Shown here in pieces: positions 25,521-34,068 of a DNA stretch of 56,630 bases. The notes below the pieces were generated by a model. The model made no database searches. It saw nothing but the letters and a program-made list of their open reading frames with translations, and was not told where the DNA came from. Origin of the DNA: an uncultured Porphyromonadaceae bacterium (GTDB taxonomy: Bacteria > Bacteroidota > Bacteroidia > Bacteroidales > Muribaculaceae); the NCBI GenBank assembly GCA_900548875.1, contig URMA01000008.1, forward strand, positions 1 to 56,630. The letters are read 5' to 3'. The stretch's first letter is position 1; each line of letters starts with the position of its first letter. The translations under genes were made by a program, and so were the position numbers.

Positions 25521-27485
25521 TTATTCAGCTTTATATTTATCCAACCCGTTCTGGAGGAATGTCGTGAAATTATCAACGTTTTCGTCATAGAACACCGGAC
25601 CCGACAACAATTGTCCTTCATTGTCAAGAACTACATAATACGGTTGGGAATTAGCTCCAAATTTGTAGCGTTGCAAATAGCTCCAAAGGTCTCCGTATGT
25701 GCGAAGTTTGACCTTAGCGCCATTCTCATCCACTTCCATAGGCGTATCCAATTCTTTCTTATCGTCGACCATCAATGTAATCATTACGAACTTGTCCTCT
25801 ATCATTTGACGCACACGACTGTTGTCAATGACTGCGGCTTCCATCTTTCGGCAGTTCACCCAGCCATAACCTGAAAAGTCAAGGAATACCGGTTTCTCCA
25901 ACTTTTGGGCAGCATCCATTCCTTCATCGAAGTCATGGTATTCCACAAATTTGCCTTCATCATAAAGATTAAAATCTTGAGTGCTCAACGGTGGTACAAA
26001 TGCACTGACGCTCTTCAAGGGAGCTCCCCACAGACCGGGCAGCAAATAAACGGCGAATGCCAATGATATCAAAGCTAAGAAAAAGCGGAAAACGCCCACC
26101 TTCTCCACTTTGGAATCATGCGGAAAACGAATCTTACCCAAAAGATAAATCCCCAACAATGCAAAAATGACAATCCAAAGTGCGACAAACACCTCACGGT
26201 CAAGAATGCCCCAACCATAAGCAAGATCAGCCACGGACAAGAATTTCAGCGATAAAGCAAGTTCCACAAAACCAAGAACCACTTTCACCGAATTCAACCA
26301 GCCTCCTGATTTCGGCAATTCTTTCAACCACGACGGGAAAATGGCAAAAAGTGTAAACGGAATGGCCAAAGCCAATGCAAAGGCTCCCATACCGACTGCC
26401 GGTCCTGTCAGATTGCCCAGACTAACAGCCTCTACCAACAGAGTTCCGATAATCGGACCTGTGCAGGAGAACGAAACCAAAGTAAGCGTAAACGCCATGA
26501 AGAAGATACTCAATACTCCGGTGGTGCGTTCTGCCTTTGAATCCATCTTGTTTGTCCATTTGCTCGGCAATGTAATTTCGAATGCACCAAAAAATGAAAT
26601 GGCAAAAACTACAAGCAAAGCAAAGAAAATGATATTGAAAATCGCATCCGTCGACAATTCATTCAATTTGCTCGGGCCAAAAATCAATGTAATAATCAAT
26701 CCTAAAGCCAAATAAACGACGATAATTGAGACTCCATAAAGGAATGCATCAAGAATGGAACGACGACGAGAACCATGCTTTTTCAGAAAGAAACTCACAG
26801 TCAGAGGAATCATCGGCCAAACACAAGGTGTAAGCAAAGCAATCAAACCACCCACAAATCCGCCGAAAAAAATGTACCAAATCGAACGATCGGAAATAGA
26901 AGCGGTGTTATCATCCATTTTCACCGGCTTCCAGTAGTCCTTCTCGCCTTTCACTTCTGCCTTTTTAGATTTCGACGCCAATGGCACAGTTATAGGTTCA
27001 ACCTCTTCCATGGGCACAGACGGCGAAGGGCTTGCATTGAATTCAAACGGCACATTTTCAGGAGCCTGGCAGGTACCATCGTTGCACAACATGAAACGGA
27101 CATAACCGGACACCTTATAGTCTGCATCCAATATTTTCACCTTTTGGCTCAGAACGACATTGTCCGTCCACCATCCCAACTTCAAATGATAAACCATATC
27201 GACTTCTTCGTGAGGCGGTTTATTGGAGACTAGTTCTCCAACCAGTTCAACATTTTTCAGTTCTTCCCAATTGACAGTCGTCGGAATTGGGCCACCGTCA
27301 GGCAATTTTGTGGAATACAAGTGCCAACCTTTGTCAATCTGGGCACTCATTTTCACAACGCCCTCAGTATCTGATATTTTTTCAAAATCGAAACTCCATT
27401 TGGCAGGTTTGCGAATTTGAGCCTGGGTTGTAAAAACAGCAACGAAAGCCAATAAAAACAGCAATGTCAGTCTTTGTCGTTTCAT
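25521..27485 (-). CDS. DsbD-like thiol:disulfide interchange protein, C-terminal CxxC altered
   Basis: A 654-aa protein with the DsbD order. A signal peptide (residues 1-22, ending TTQAQ) is followed by a periplasmic alpha domain with its disulfide pair in CNDGTCQAP. A CcdA-like set of eight or so membrane spans carries LLTPCVWPMIP and SFSCTGPIIG with the two redox cysteines. A C-terminal thioredoxin domain follows. In that last domain the expected C-V-N-C reads W-V-N-C: residue 542 is Trp (TGG, complement of 25860-25862), so the first cysteine is missing. The ATG at 27485 is used; the TTG four codons upstream is unlikely. A TAATTTTG -7 element lies at 27532-27539 on the minus strand. Confidence 0.9.
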   Translation of the reverse strand: MKRQRLTLLFLLAFVAVFTTQAQIRKPAKWSFDFEKISDTEGVVKMSAQIDKGWHLYSTKLPDGGPIPTTVNWEELKNVELVGELVSNKPPHEEVDMVYHLKLGWWTDNVVLSQKVKILDADYKVSGYVRFMLCNDGTCQAPENVPFEFNASPSPSVPMEEVEPITVPLASKSKKAEVKGEKDYWKPVKMDDNTASISDRSIWYIFFGGFVGGLIALLTPCVWPMIPLTVSFFLKKHGSRRRSILDAFLYGVSIIVVYLALGLIITLIFGPSKLNELSTDAIFNIIFFALLVVFAISFFGAFEITLPSKWTNKMDSKAERTTGVLSIFFMAFTLTLVSFSCTGPIIGTLLVEAVSLGNLTGPAVGMGAFALALAIPFTLFAIFPSWLKELPKSGGWLNSVKVVLGFVELALSLKFLSVADLAYGWGILDREVFVALWIVIFALLGIYLLGKIRFPHDSKVEKVGVFRFFLALISLAFAVYLLPGLWGAPLKSVSAFVPPLSTQDFNLYDEGKFVEYHDFDEGMDAAQKLEKPVFLDFSGYGWVNCRKMEAAVIDNSRVRQMIEDKFVMITLMVDDKKELDTPMEVDENGAKVKLRTYGDLWSYLQRYKFGANSQPYYVVLDNEGQLLSGPVFYDENVDNFTTFLQNGLDKYKAE

Positions 27486-27622
27486 ATTTATTTGCAAAAC
27501 TTTGATTGTTATTGTTCTTGATTAATGCCTACAAAATTAAATAAAATAATTGGAAGCAAAACAGAAAACCTCCGCCAATTATGCAACACTTCACGGCCCT
27601 TAACAGTTCATCGAATCTTTTA

Positions 27623-27654
27623 TTTGTCAAATAAACCTTATTTCACTATTTTTG
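27623..27654 (+). promoter_or_regulatory. Promoter for the yicC-gmk-nadD operon
   Basis: TTTG (27623-27626), 20 nt, TATTTTTG (27647-27654). Predicted start of transcription is near 27661, 12 nt before the yicC ATG. It rules out a TTG start at 27652, which falls inside the -7 element. Confidence 0.75.
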
Positions 27655-27672
27655 CAAAAAAGAAAATCTATT

Positions 27673-28545
27673 ATGATACTATCAATGACAGGTTTCGGAA
27701 AATCAACGACCGAAATCAACGGTAAGAAAATTACAGCAGAAATAAAATCACTCAATAGCAAGCAAATGGACTTGTCTGTCCGCATTCCACAACAGTTGCG
27801 CGAACGTGAACTGACACTTAGAAGCCTTGTTGCCAAAAAGTTGGAACGAGGAAAAGTAGATTTGACCATTACGCTTGAATCAATCACAAACGATGTTCCT
27901 GTATCCATCAATAAAACGCTTGCCGGACAATATAAACTTCAAATCGAACAAATGTCCCAAGAACTGAACATTCCACTTCCAACGGATTGGTATGCTACCC
28001 TGTTGAGACTTCCGGATGTTCTCAAACAAGACACAGCCGAAACTGACGAGAAAGAATTGTCAGCACTCGACTCGGTAGTAGAATCGGCAATTGAGCATCT
28101 GATCGAATTCCGCACACAGGAAGGCAAAAGACTGGAATTGTTTTTCAAAGAAAAAATTGCGTGCATCCAAGCGCTCCTTGACGAAGTACCGCAATATGAA
28201 GAAGAACGAATTGTGAAAATAAAAGCGCGTATTCAAGAAGCGTTGGAGAAATTGGAAAATGTAGACTACGACAAAAACCGTTTTGAGCAGGAAATGATTT
28301 TCTACATTGAAAAGCTCGACATTACGGAAGAAAAAATTCGCCTGCAAAATCATTTGGATTATTTTCTTACCACGATGGCGAACGGTTCCGGCCAAGGTAA
28401 AAAATTAGGTTTCATCAGTCAGGAAATGGGCCGGGAAATCAACACGATGGGTTCAAAAGCCAACAATGCAGAATTACAGAAAGTGGTTGTAAAAATGAAA
28501 GACCAGTTGGAACAGATAAAAGAACAGGTATTAAACGTAATGTAA
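27673..28545 (+). CDS. YicC-family endoribonuclease-like protein
   Basis: A 290-aa YicC/YloC protein. N-terminal MTGFGKST and the LNSKQMDLSVRIPQQL block, then a long coiled-coil centre (EEERIVKIKARIQEALEKLE) and the C-terminal DUF1732 part (LGFISQEMGREINTMGSKANNAE) are all present. Family members act on RNA as endoribonucleases and affect stationary-phase physiology. It is the first gene of a five-gene operon, 7 bp ahead of gmk, a linkage seen widely in bacteria. Confidence 0.94.
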   Translation: MILSMTGFGKSTTEINGKKITAEIKSLNSKQMDLSVRIPQQLRERELTLRSLVAKKLERGKVDLTITLESITNDVPVSINKTLAGQYKLQIEQMSQELNIPLPTDWYATLLRLPDVLKQDTAETDEKELSALDSVVESAIEHLIEFRTQEGKRLELFFKEKIACIQALLDEVPQYEEERIVKIKARIQEALEKLENVDYDKNRFEQEMIFYIEKLDITEEKIRLQNHLDYFLTTMANGSGQGKKLGFISQEMGREINTMGSKANNAELQKVVVKMKDQLEQIKEQVLNVM

Positions 28546-28552
28546 CTCTATT

Positions 28553-29122
28553 ATGAAAAAAGGAAAAATAATCATCATATCTGCTCCTTCCGGCACAGGG
28601 AAATCTACCATTATCAACGAACTGACAAAAGACAAGGAACTGCGTCTACAATTTTCTGTTTCCGCCACCAACCGTTCACCTCGTACGGGAGAAGTTGACG
28701 GCGTAAACTATCACTTTCTCAGCGATGAAGCTTTTAAAGAAGCCATTGCGACTGACGCATTTGTTGAATATGAGGAAGTTTATCCGGGCCGCTTTTATGG
28801 GACACTAAAAAGCGAGTTGAAAAAAATTATGGACAGTGGCAACAATGTCATTCTCGATATTGACGTTAAAGGAGGACTCAATGTTAAACGACAGTATCCT
28901 GATGCTCTGTCCATTTTTATCCAACCGCCTTCAATCGATGTTCTTCGAGAGCGTCTGATTGGCAGAGGCACCGATTCTATCGAGACTATCAACCAGCGTG
29001 TCAGCAAAGCTGAATATGAGCTCTCTTTTGCTCCCCAATATGACAAATCCGTCGTTAACGACAATCTGAATGAAGCAGTTGCTCAAACGACATCTATCAT
29101 TTTGGAATACATCAAACAATGA
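28553..29122 (+). CDS. gmk: Guanylate kinase
   Basis: A 189-aa guanylate kinase (GMP + ATP to GDP + ADP). The P-loop SAPSGTGKST is at residues 9-18; the GMP-binding SVSATNRSPRTGEVDGVNYHF block, EYEEVYPGRFYGT and DIDVKGGLNVKRQYP follow. Length is typical. The stop overlaps the nadD start by 4 bp. Confidence 0.97.
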   Translation: MKKGKIIIISAPSGTGKSTIINELTKDKELRLQFSVSATNRSPRTGEVDGVNYHFLSDEAFKEAIATDAFVEYEEVYPGRFYGTLKSELKKIMDSGNNVILDIDVKGGLNVKRQYPDALSIFIQPPSIDVLRERLIGRGTDSIETINQRVSKAEYELSFAPQYDKSVVNDNLNEAVAQTTSIILEYIKQ

Positions 29123-29694
29123 TTATTGGAATTTTTGGCGGCACGTTCAATCCTATCCATATAGGGCATGCCATATTGGCTAATTTTATCAGTCAGACCC
29201 AACTTGTCGACGAGGTTTGGCTAATGCCTACACCGCACAACCCGTTGAAATCGGAAGGCAATATCAGCTATGACCGACATCGCATTGAAATGGCCAAAAT
29301 CATAGCCGAAGAATGCGCTAATGTTCGAGTATGTCTTGAAGAATTCGATTTACCACGCCCTTCTTATTCCTACGATACATTACTTCATCTAAAGAAGAAA
29401 TACCCGGAGCATCAGTTCAAAATGATAATTGGAGCCGACAATTGGGCATGTTTTGACCAGTGGAGGAACTATCAGTCCATTATCTCTGAATTCGGCCTTT
29501 TGGTGTATCCCCGTCCCGGGTACCCGCTTCCACCGGAAAGTGGAAACAAAAATGTCGTTTTTATCAATGCCCCACAAATTGAAATTTCATCGACAAAAAT
29601 TCGAGAAGGGTTAAAGAAAGGATTAAACATGAACTTTTTCCTTTCTGAGAGAGTTTACCATTATATATTGGAACAAAAACTATATCAAGAATGA
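29119..29694 (+). CDS. nadD: Nicotinate-nucleotide adenylyltransferase
   Basis: A 191-aa NadD (nicotinate mononucleotide + ATP to deamido-NAD). The nucleotidyltransferase signature GTFNPIHIGHAIL (with H-x-G-H) lies at residues 8-20, the MIIGADNW motif is central, and ISSTKIREGL is near the C-terminus. It overlaps gmk and the following DUF5063 gene by 4 bp each, so the three are translationally coupled. Confidence 0.96.
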   Translation: MIIGIFGGTFNPIHIGHAILANFISQTQLVDEVWLMPTPHNPLKSEGNISYDRHRIEMAKIIAEECANVRVCLEEFDLPRPSYSYDTLLHLKKKYPEHQFKMIIGADNWACFDQWRNYQSIISEFGLLVYPRPGYPLPPESGNKNVVFINAPQIEISSTKIREGLKKGLNMNFFLSERVYHYILEQKLYQE

Positions 29695-30197
29695 GCCAAT
29701 TAAACAACAACAGCATATCCTTCTTAGGATTGGCAAACGAGTATTGCAATCTGTTGGAACATGCTTTAGAAACGGAAAAAGACGAACTTGTCAACCACCT
29801 TCTAAGGCTATTGCCTCGTTTGTATATCACTGCAACTGACCTCCAATTGGACGAGTATGATGCAGATATCTATCTCGAGCCATATTTGGAAGAGGAATAC
29901 TACGACAGCATCCGCCGAAGATTGGAGTCAATCATTGGAGAAGATGACACTTATCTGGAAGTATTTGAAGAAGATATGAAATATTCCGATACGCCTGTCG
30001 CTGCCAGTGTATCTGAATGTCTGGCTGACATTTTTCAAGATTTGTACAATCTGATTTATGCTGCCAAAGATGCGCCTCAAGACCATATCAACAATCTTAT
30101 TTTTGCCTGCAAGGAAAACTTCGAGACTTATTGGGGACAAACTTTGTGCAATGTAATGAGAGCTTTACACAAAATAAAATACAACAACGTATACTGA
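29691..30197 (+). CDS. DUF5063 protein
   Basis: A 168-aa acidic, mainly helical protein of the DUF5063 family. Recognisable parts are the opening SFLGLANEYCNLLEHA, LLPRLYITATDL, the YLEPYLEEEYYDSIRRRL segment and the aromatic end FETYWGQTLCNVMRALH. It has no signal peptide or membrane span. No function is known; tight coupling to nadD (4-bp overlap) and to the M18 peptidase (1 bp) is the only lead. Confidence 0.85.
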   Translation: MSQLNNNSISFLGLANEYCNLLEHALETEKDELVNHLLRLLPRLYITATDLQLDEYDADIYLEPYLEEEYYDSIRRRLESIIGEDDTYLEVFEEDMKYSDTPVAASVSECLADIFQDLYNLIYAAKDAPQDHINNLIFACKENFETYWGQTLCNVMRALHKIKYNNVY

Positions 30198-30198
30198 T

Positions 30199-31491
30199 AT
30201 GGAAAACTACAACGCAGAATCCCTGCTCGAATTTTTAGACAATAGCCCTTGCAACTTTTGGGCAGTTGAAACCATAAAGAAACATTTGGAGGCGAACGGA
30301 TTTGAAGAACTGAATCCGGCACAAAAATGGGACATTAAAAAAGGTGGAAAATATTTCGTTACTAAAAACGACAGCGCTATTTTTGGAATCAAAGTTGGCA
30401 AGGGAACTTTGAGTGAAACCGGCTTCAGAATCATTTCAGCCCATAGCGATTCTCCATGCTTCCGAATTAAGCCCAATCCGGAAATGCTGGCCGACGGAGT
30501 GCTTCGCATAAATACCGAAGTTTATGGAGGTCCGATTCTTTACACATGGTTTGACCGTCCTTTGTCAATCGCAGGAAGGGTTATTCTCAAAAATCCGGAA
30601 AACATTCTGAAGCCCATAACCCGACTCATTGATTTTAAACGACCGGTATTGATCATCCCCCACTTGGCCATTCATTTTAACCGCTCGGTAAACGACGGGA
30701 ACAAACTTTCGAAGCAAAAAGATATGCTTCCAATTGCCGCCATTGTCACTGACAAGGTCGAAAAAGACGGTTTCATACTAAAAAAGGTTGCCGTGGAACT
30801 GAATGTCGATGCTTCACAAATTCTGGATTTCGACCTGTTGCTCTATAATTGCCAAAAGGCACAGAAAGTTGGATTCAATAATGAATTCATTTCGTCAGGC
30901 AGAATTGACGACCTAAGCATGGCTCATGCTGCCATGTGTGCCCTCATTAAAGGCAAAGACACAACAACGACGCAAGTAATGGCCATCTTTGACAACGAAG
31001 AGACCGGCAGCGGAACGAAACAAGGAGCAGCATCTCCAGTTTTGACCAATATCCTACACAGAATAGCATTGGCAACAGACGTGGATCAAGAAGGCTTCTA
31101 CCAGGCGCTGGCAAACTCGTTTATGATTTCTGCCGACAATGCACACGCAGCACACCCCAACTATCCGGAAAAATATGATCCGACCAATCATCCGGTAATG
31201 GGCGGTGGTCCAACTATCAAAATCAATGCTAACTGCAAATACATGACAGATGCCCACTCGTCCGCTGTTTTTGTCGAATTGTGCAAAAAGGCAAAATCAC
31301 CATATCAATTTTTTGTCAACCATTCCGACAATGCCGGAGGTTCAACACTTGGAAATATCCTGACTTCTCAAATGGACATTAATGGAGTAGATATGGGTAA
31401 CCCTATTTGGGCAATGCATTCGGCGGTAGAAACCGGTTCCATTACTGACCATCAGAATGCCATTAATGTATTCACCGAATTTTTCAATTGA
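30199..31491 (+). CDS. apeB: M18-family aminopeptidase
   Basis: A 430-aa M18 metallo-aminopeptidase with two zinc ions, cytoplasmic. Metal and catalytic motifs in order: SAHSDSPCFRIKP (His/Asp), SSGRIDDLSMAHA (Asp), FDNEETGSGTKQGA (Glu-Glu) and SADNAHAAHPNYPEKYDPT (Asp), and a late His (AMHSAVETGS). Length is normal for the aspartyl aminopeptidase group. It ends the yicC operon. The symbol follows bacterial usage (ApeB), with a moderate risk that another M18 name fits better. Confidence 0.93.
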   Translation: MENYNAESLLEFLDNSPCNFWAVETIKKHLEANGFEELNPAQKWDIKKGGKYFVTKNDSAIFGIKVGKGTLSETGFRIISAHSDSPCFRIKPNPEMLADGVLRINTEVYGGPILYTWFDRPLSIAGRVILKNPENILKPITRLIDFKRPVLIIPHLAIHFNRSVNDGNKLSKQKDMLPIAAIVTDKVEKDGFILKKVAVELNVDASQILDFDLLLYNCQKAQKVGFNNEFISSGRIDDLSMAHAAMCALIKGKDTTTTQVMAIFDNEETGSGTKQGAASPVLTNILHRIALATDVDQEGFYQALANSFMISADNAHAAHPNYPEKYDPTNHPVMGGGPTIKINANCKYMTDAHSSAVFVELCKKAKSPYQFFVNHSDNAGGSTLGNILTSQMDINGVDMGNPIWAMHSAVETGSITDHQNAINVFTEFFN

Positions 31492-31529
31492 TATTAAAGT
31501 AAACATTTTTGCTATTATCATAAAAAAAC

Positions 31530-31559
31530 GGCGTTCTGCTCTTCTCAGAGTAGGACGCC
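31530..31559. terminator. Hairpin after the M18 aminopeptidase gene
   Basis: A 13-bp stem (31530-31542 with 31547-31559) with two G-T pairs and a 4-nt loop. On the plus strand it is not followed by a T run; an A run precedes it, so it looks like a better terminator on the minus strand or a processing hairpin. It sits 38 bp after the aminopeptidase stop. Confidence 0.55.
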
Positions 31560-31783
31560 TATCGGATACGAAAAAGTTAATTTATCATTTTAATACGAAT
31601 TACATATCTTGCTATCGTACTTATTGTCGTTTTTGAAGTTTATCATTATGACTTAGTTTTCTGACAATGGTTTAATACATGCGATTCTATTTAACTACTA
31701 TTAACACCTCATTCCATATACCATAGCATTTACCACACCAACTATAACTTCTTATTCGCATATTCACTTAGCCATCTATCCGG
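31560..31783. other. Non-coding stretch upstream of the duplicated promoter module
   Basis: An AT-rich region without a credible gene on either strand. It ends in the 12-bp palindrome CTATCCGGATAG (31776-31787), which runs into the first repeat copy. I see no promoter motif in it. Confidence 0.5.
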
Positions 31784-31810
31784 ATAGCCAAACTTGAAAA
31801 CAAATTTTCA

Positions 31811-31842
31811 TTTGTCTCTACGCTCATCTTTTCGTATATTTG
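31811..31842 (+). promoter_or_regulatory. Distal promoter of the metallophosphatase gene
   Basis: TTTG (31811-31814), 20 nt, TATATTTG (31835-31842). Full consensus match in repeat copy 1; the leader from here would be about 105 nt. Confidence 0.65.
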
Positions 31843-31894
31843 TAGAATATAGGAGGCGCCTAAGCATAGCCAAATTTGAAAACTGCGTTTTCTG

Positions 31895-31926
31895 TTTGTC
31901 TCTCTACTCGGCTTTCACTATATTTG
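31895..31926 (+). promoter_or_regulatory. Proximal promoter of the metallophosphatase gene
   Basis: TTTG (31895-31898), 20 nt, TATATTTG (31919-31926). Same spacing and -7 sequence as the distal copy; transcription would start about 22 nt before the ATG at 31955. Confidence 0.72.
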
Positions 31927-31954
31927 CTTTGATTTTACAAACCAAGAAACTCAT

Positions 31955-33799
31955 ATGTACATTTCAAACCTTATCAAAAAAGCATTTTTCGCATTTTGCA
32001 TCCTGACAGGAACAGCCACGATGTCAGCTGTCGATTTTACACTGCTCACTGACATCCATGTTGTACCTGGCAACGAAAATCAGCTACAATTAGAAAAAGC
32101 AATTCAGGAAATCAACAGTAACAAATCTGAATTTGTCATTCTTTCAGGCGATTTGAGCAATGAAGGCAGTGACAAGGAACTGTTTAACGTAAAGCAGATT
32201 TTAGACAAGCTTCAGAAACCCTTATACATCATTCCTGGCAATCACGAAACCAGTTGGTCGCAAAGTGCACTGAAAACTTTCAACGACATTTGGGACAACG
32301 ACCGATTTGTATTTGAATCTGACAGTCTGATTTTCATTGGCATTAATTGTGGCCCATACATGAAAATGGGCGACGGTCATATCAAACAAGAGGATTTAAT
32401 TTGGCTTGACAAGGAACTGGCACAAAGATGCACCCCCGGAAAACGGGTAGTATCTGTCAACCACTATCCTATCCAACCCGATTTGGATAACTGGCAGGAT
32501 TATATTGCTATCCTTCAGAAATATCCAACAATTGTACACATCTGTGGCCACTATCACATCTTTGACAAATATAAAGGTGGCGACATAGACGGTATAAAAT
32601 GCCGGGCTTTAGACATGACTTCCAAAGGTTTAGGATATGGATATACGGATTTCAGCATTGATAATGATTCAATATTCGTATACGACAAAGAATTAGGCAA
32701 ACAGCCGCAACTGAAATTTGCAATTAAGGCCAATGCAAAACATAAGCCTTACGTCAAACAGGAAAATGAATCATTTGCCATGCCCGCCAATTTCACGATT
32801 GAGCGTGTTTACCAAGACAGCGCGTCAATTTTCACACGCTTGGCCATTGACAAAGACAAAATTTATTTCGGAAATTCATTAGGTGAAGCAAAAGCTATCG
32901 ATAAAGGCACAGGAAAAGACATCTGGTCATTCAAGACAAACGCATCTCTATTCTCCCGAATGGCATTCAATTCAAAATACATTATCATTCCTACTGCCGA
33001 CAAGCGCATAATATGGGCAGATAAGCAAACAGGCCGCATTATTCGCGAGAACAAGTCTGAAGGCCCGTACGTTGCCGATGGATTGGTTTCAGGCAATTAC
33101 CTGTACCAAGGTGGTTTTAAAAAATTTGAATGCTGGAATCTCAACACGGCCAATCGTGAATGGATCAATTCCGATTTGAACAACTACTGCCAAGCGGCAC
33201 CTGTAATCGATGGTGATGATATCTTTTTTGGCGCATGGGATACCTATCTGCGTTGTTTGGATAAAAAGACTGGTAAGCTGAAGTGGAAATGGAATAATGG
33301 TAAAAGTGCCAATATGCTTGGACCGGGCAATTGCGTGCCAGCAGTAACAAAAAATCGCGTTTTTGTTGTTGCTCCGGACCGCTATATGACTGTCCTTGAC
33401 AGAAATACCGGGGAAGTAATTTGGCGCTCTAATTTCGATCAGAAATATAAAGTCCGTGAAAGTTTGGGACTGACAACCGACAAAAAATTTGTTTTGGCAA
33501 AGACTATGGACGGCGAACTGCTTGCTGTCAGCACTTCAGCCAATACCCCTGAAATAGCGTTCGTCGTTGATGCTAAATTGGGATATGAACATATCCCCTG
33601 CATCATAGTGGAAAGAAACGGCATAGCTTACATGGGTTCCCGCAACGGTGTTCTTGCCGCTATCGATTTAAAACAGCACACCCTCTTATGGCGCTACCGT
33701 TTGGGAACATCTGCCTTTAACGGGTTTGAAATCGACAAAGACGGGACCATCTATACATCCTTGATTGAAGGCTGTATTTGGAGAATCCGTCAGAAATAA
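31955..33799 (+). CDS. Secreted metallophosphatase fused to PQQ-like beta-propeller
   Basis: A 614-aa protein. A signal peptide (residues 1-25, ending TMSAVDF) precedes a calcineurin-like phosphoesterase domain at about 26-240. All metal motifs are present: LLTDIHV, LSGDLSNEG, IPGNHE, SVNHYP and ICGHYHIFD. From about residue 280 to the end, repeated W- and G-containing blades (TGKDIWSFKT, CLDKKTGKLKWKWN, VLDRNTGEVIWRS, AAIDLKQHTLLWRY) form a PQQ-binding-like propeller. The enzyme should act in the periplasm or at the surface on a phosphodiester or phosphomonoester not known. The propeller may bind a partner or substrate; PQQ binding is not implied. Confidence 0.88.
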   Translation: MYISNLIKKAFFAFCILTGTATMSAVDFTLLTDIHVVPGNENQLQLEKAIQEINSNKSEFVILSGDLSNEGSDKELFNVKQILDKLQKPLYIIPGNHETSWSQSALKTFNDIWDNDRFVFESDSLIFIGINCGPYMKMGDGHIKQEDLIWLDKELAQRCTPGKRVVSVNHYPIQPDLDNWQDYIAILQKYPTIVHICGHYHIFDKYKGGDIDGIKCRALDMTSKGLGYGYTDFSIDNDSIFVYDKELGKQPQLKFAIKANAKHKPYVKQENESFAMPANFTIERVYQDSASIFTRLAIDKDKIYFGNSLGEAKAIDKGTGKDIWSFKTNASLFSRMAFNSKYIIIPTADKRIIWADKQTGRIIRENKSEGPYVADGLVSGNYLYQGGFKKFECWNLNTANREWINSDLNNYCQAAPVIDGDDIFFGAWDTYLRCLDKKTGKLKWKWNNGKSANMLGPGNCVPAVTKNRVFVVAPDRYMTVLDRNTGEVIWRSNFDQKYKVRESLGLTTDKKFVLAKTMDGELLAVSTSANTPEIAFVVDAKLGYEHIPCIIVERNGIAYMGSRNGVLAAIDLKQHTLLWRYRLGTSAFNGFEIDKDGTIYTSLIEGCIWRIRQK

Positions 33800-33817
33800 A
33801 AGTTGGTTTACATAAAT

Positions 33818-33855
33818 AAAAAATGAGTTTGCCGGTAGCGACAAACTCATTTTTT
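33818..33855 (+). terminator. Terminator after the metallophosphatase gene
   Basis: A 14-bp stem (33818-33831 with 33842-33855) with a 10-nt loop, ending in a T run on the plus strand. Confidence 0.82.
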
Positions 33856-33884
33856 TATACTTTTGCAAAAAAAATTCAGAAGAC

Positions 33885-34061
33885 ATGGAACTACCAAAAG
33901 ACCCAATGATGCTTTTAAGCACTCTTAATATGAAACTTCGCGACCATTATTCAAACCTTGACGAGTTGTGCGAGGACATGCAAGTCGATAAAAGCTCAAT
34001 ACTTAACACGCTGCATGAAGCAGGATTCGAATACAACAAGGAACTGAACAAATTCTGGTAA
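33885..34061 (+). CDS. DUF4250 small protein
   Basis: A 58-aa open frame starting MELPKDPMMLLSTLNMKLRD and ending ELNKFW, an almost canonical DUF4250 protein: conserved PKDP at the start, MKLRDHYSNLDELC in the centre, and the helix-turn-helix-like DKSSILNTLHEAGF. The function is not known; the shape resembles a small HTH. A TACTTTTG -7-like element (33858-33865) precedes it, 20 bp before the ATG, without a well-spaced -33 box. It converges with the patatin gene, 7 bp apart. Confidence 0.85.
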   Translation: MELPKDPMMLLSTLNMKLRDHYSNLDELCEDMQVDKSSILNTLHEAGFEYNKELNKFW

Positions 34062-34068
34062 TAACAAA

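Larger units (their letters stand above)
31784..31926 (+). repeat. Two tandem imperfect copies of a promoter-bearing module
   Basis: Copy 1 is 31784-31842 and copy 2 is 31866-31926. Both begin with ATAGCCAAA and a following TTGAAAAC, contain a TTTC element, then TTTGTCTCT, and end in TATATTTG. The start-to-start distance is 82 nt and the distance between the TTTG boxes is 84 nt. Sequence after the -7 boxes is not alike, so the conserved part is the promoter and its upstream flank. Confidence 0.7.

Noticed and set aside
31794..32006. A 70-codon plus-strand open frame over the duplicated promoter
   Set aside because: It overlaps both promoters and the signal-peptide region of the metallophosphatase in another frame.
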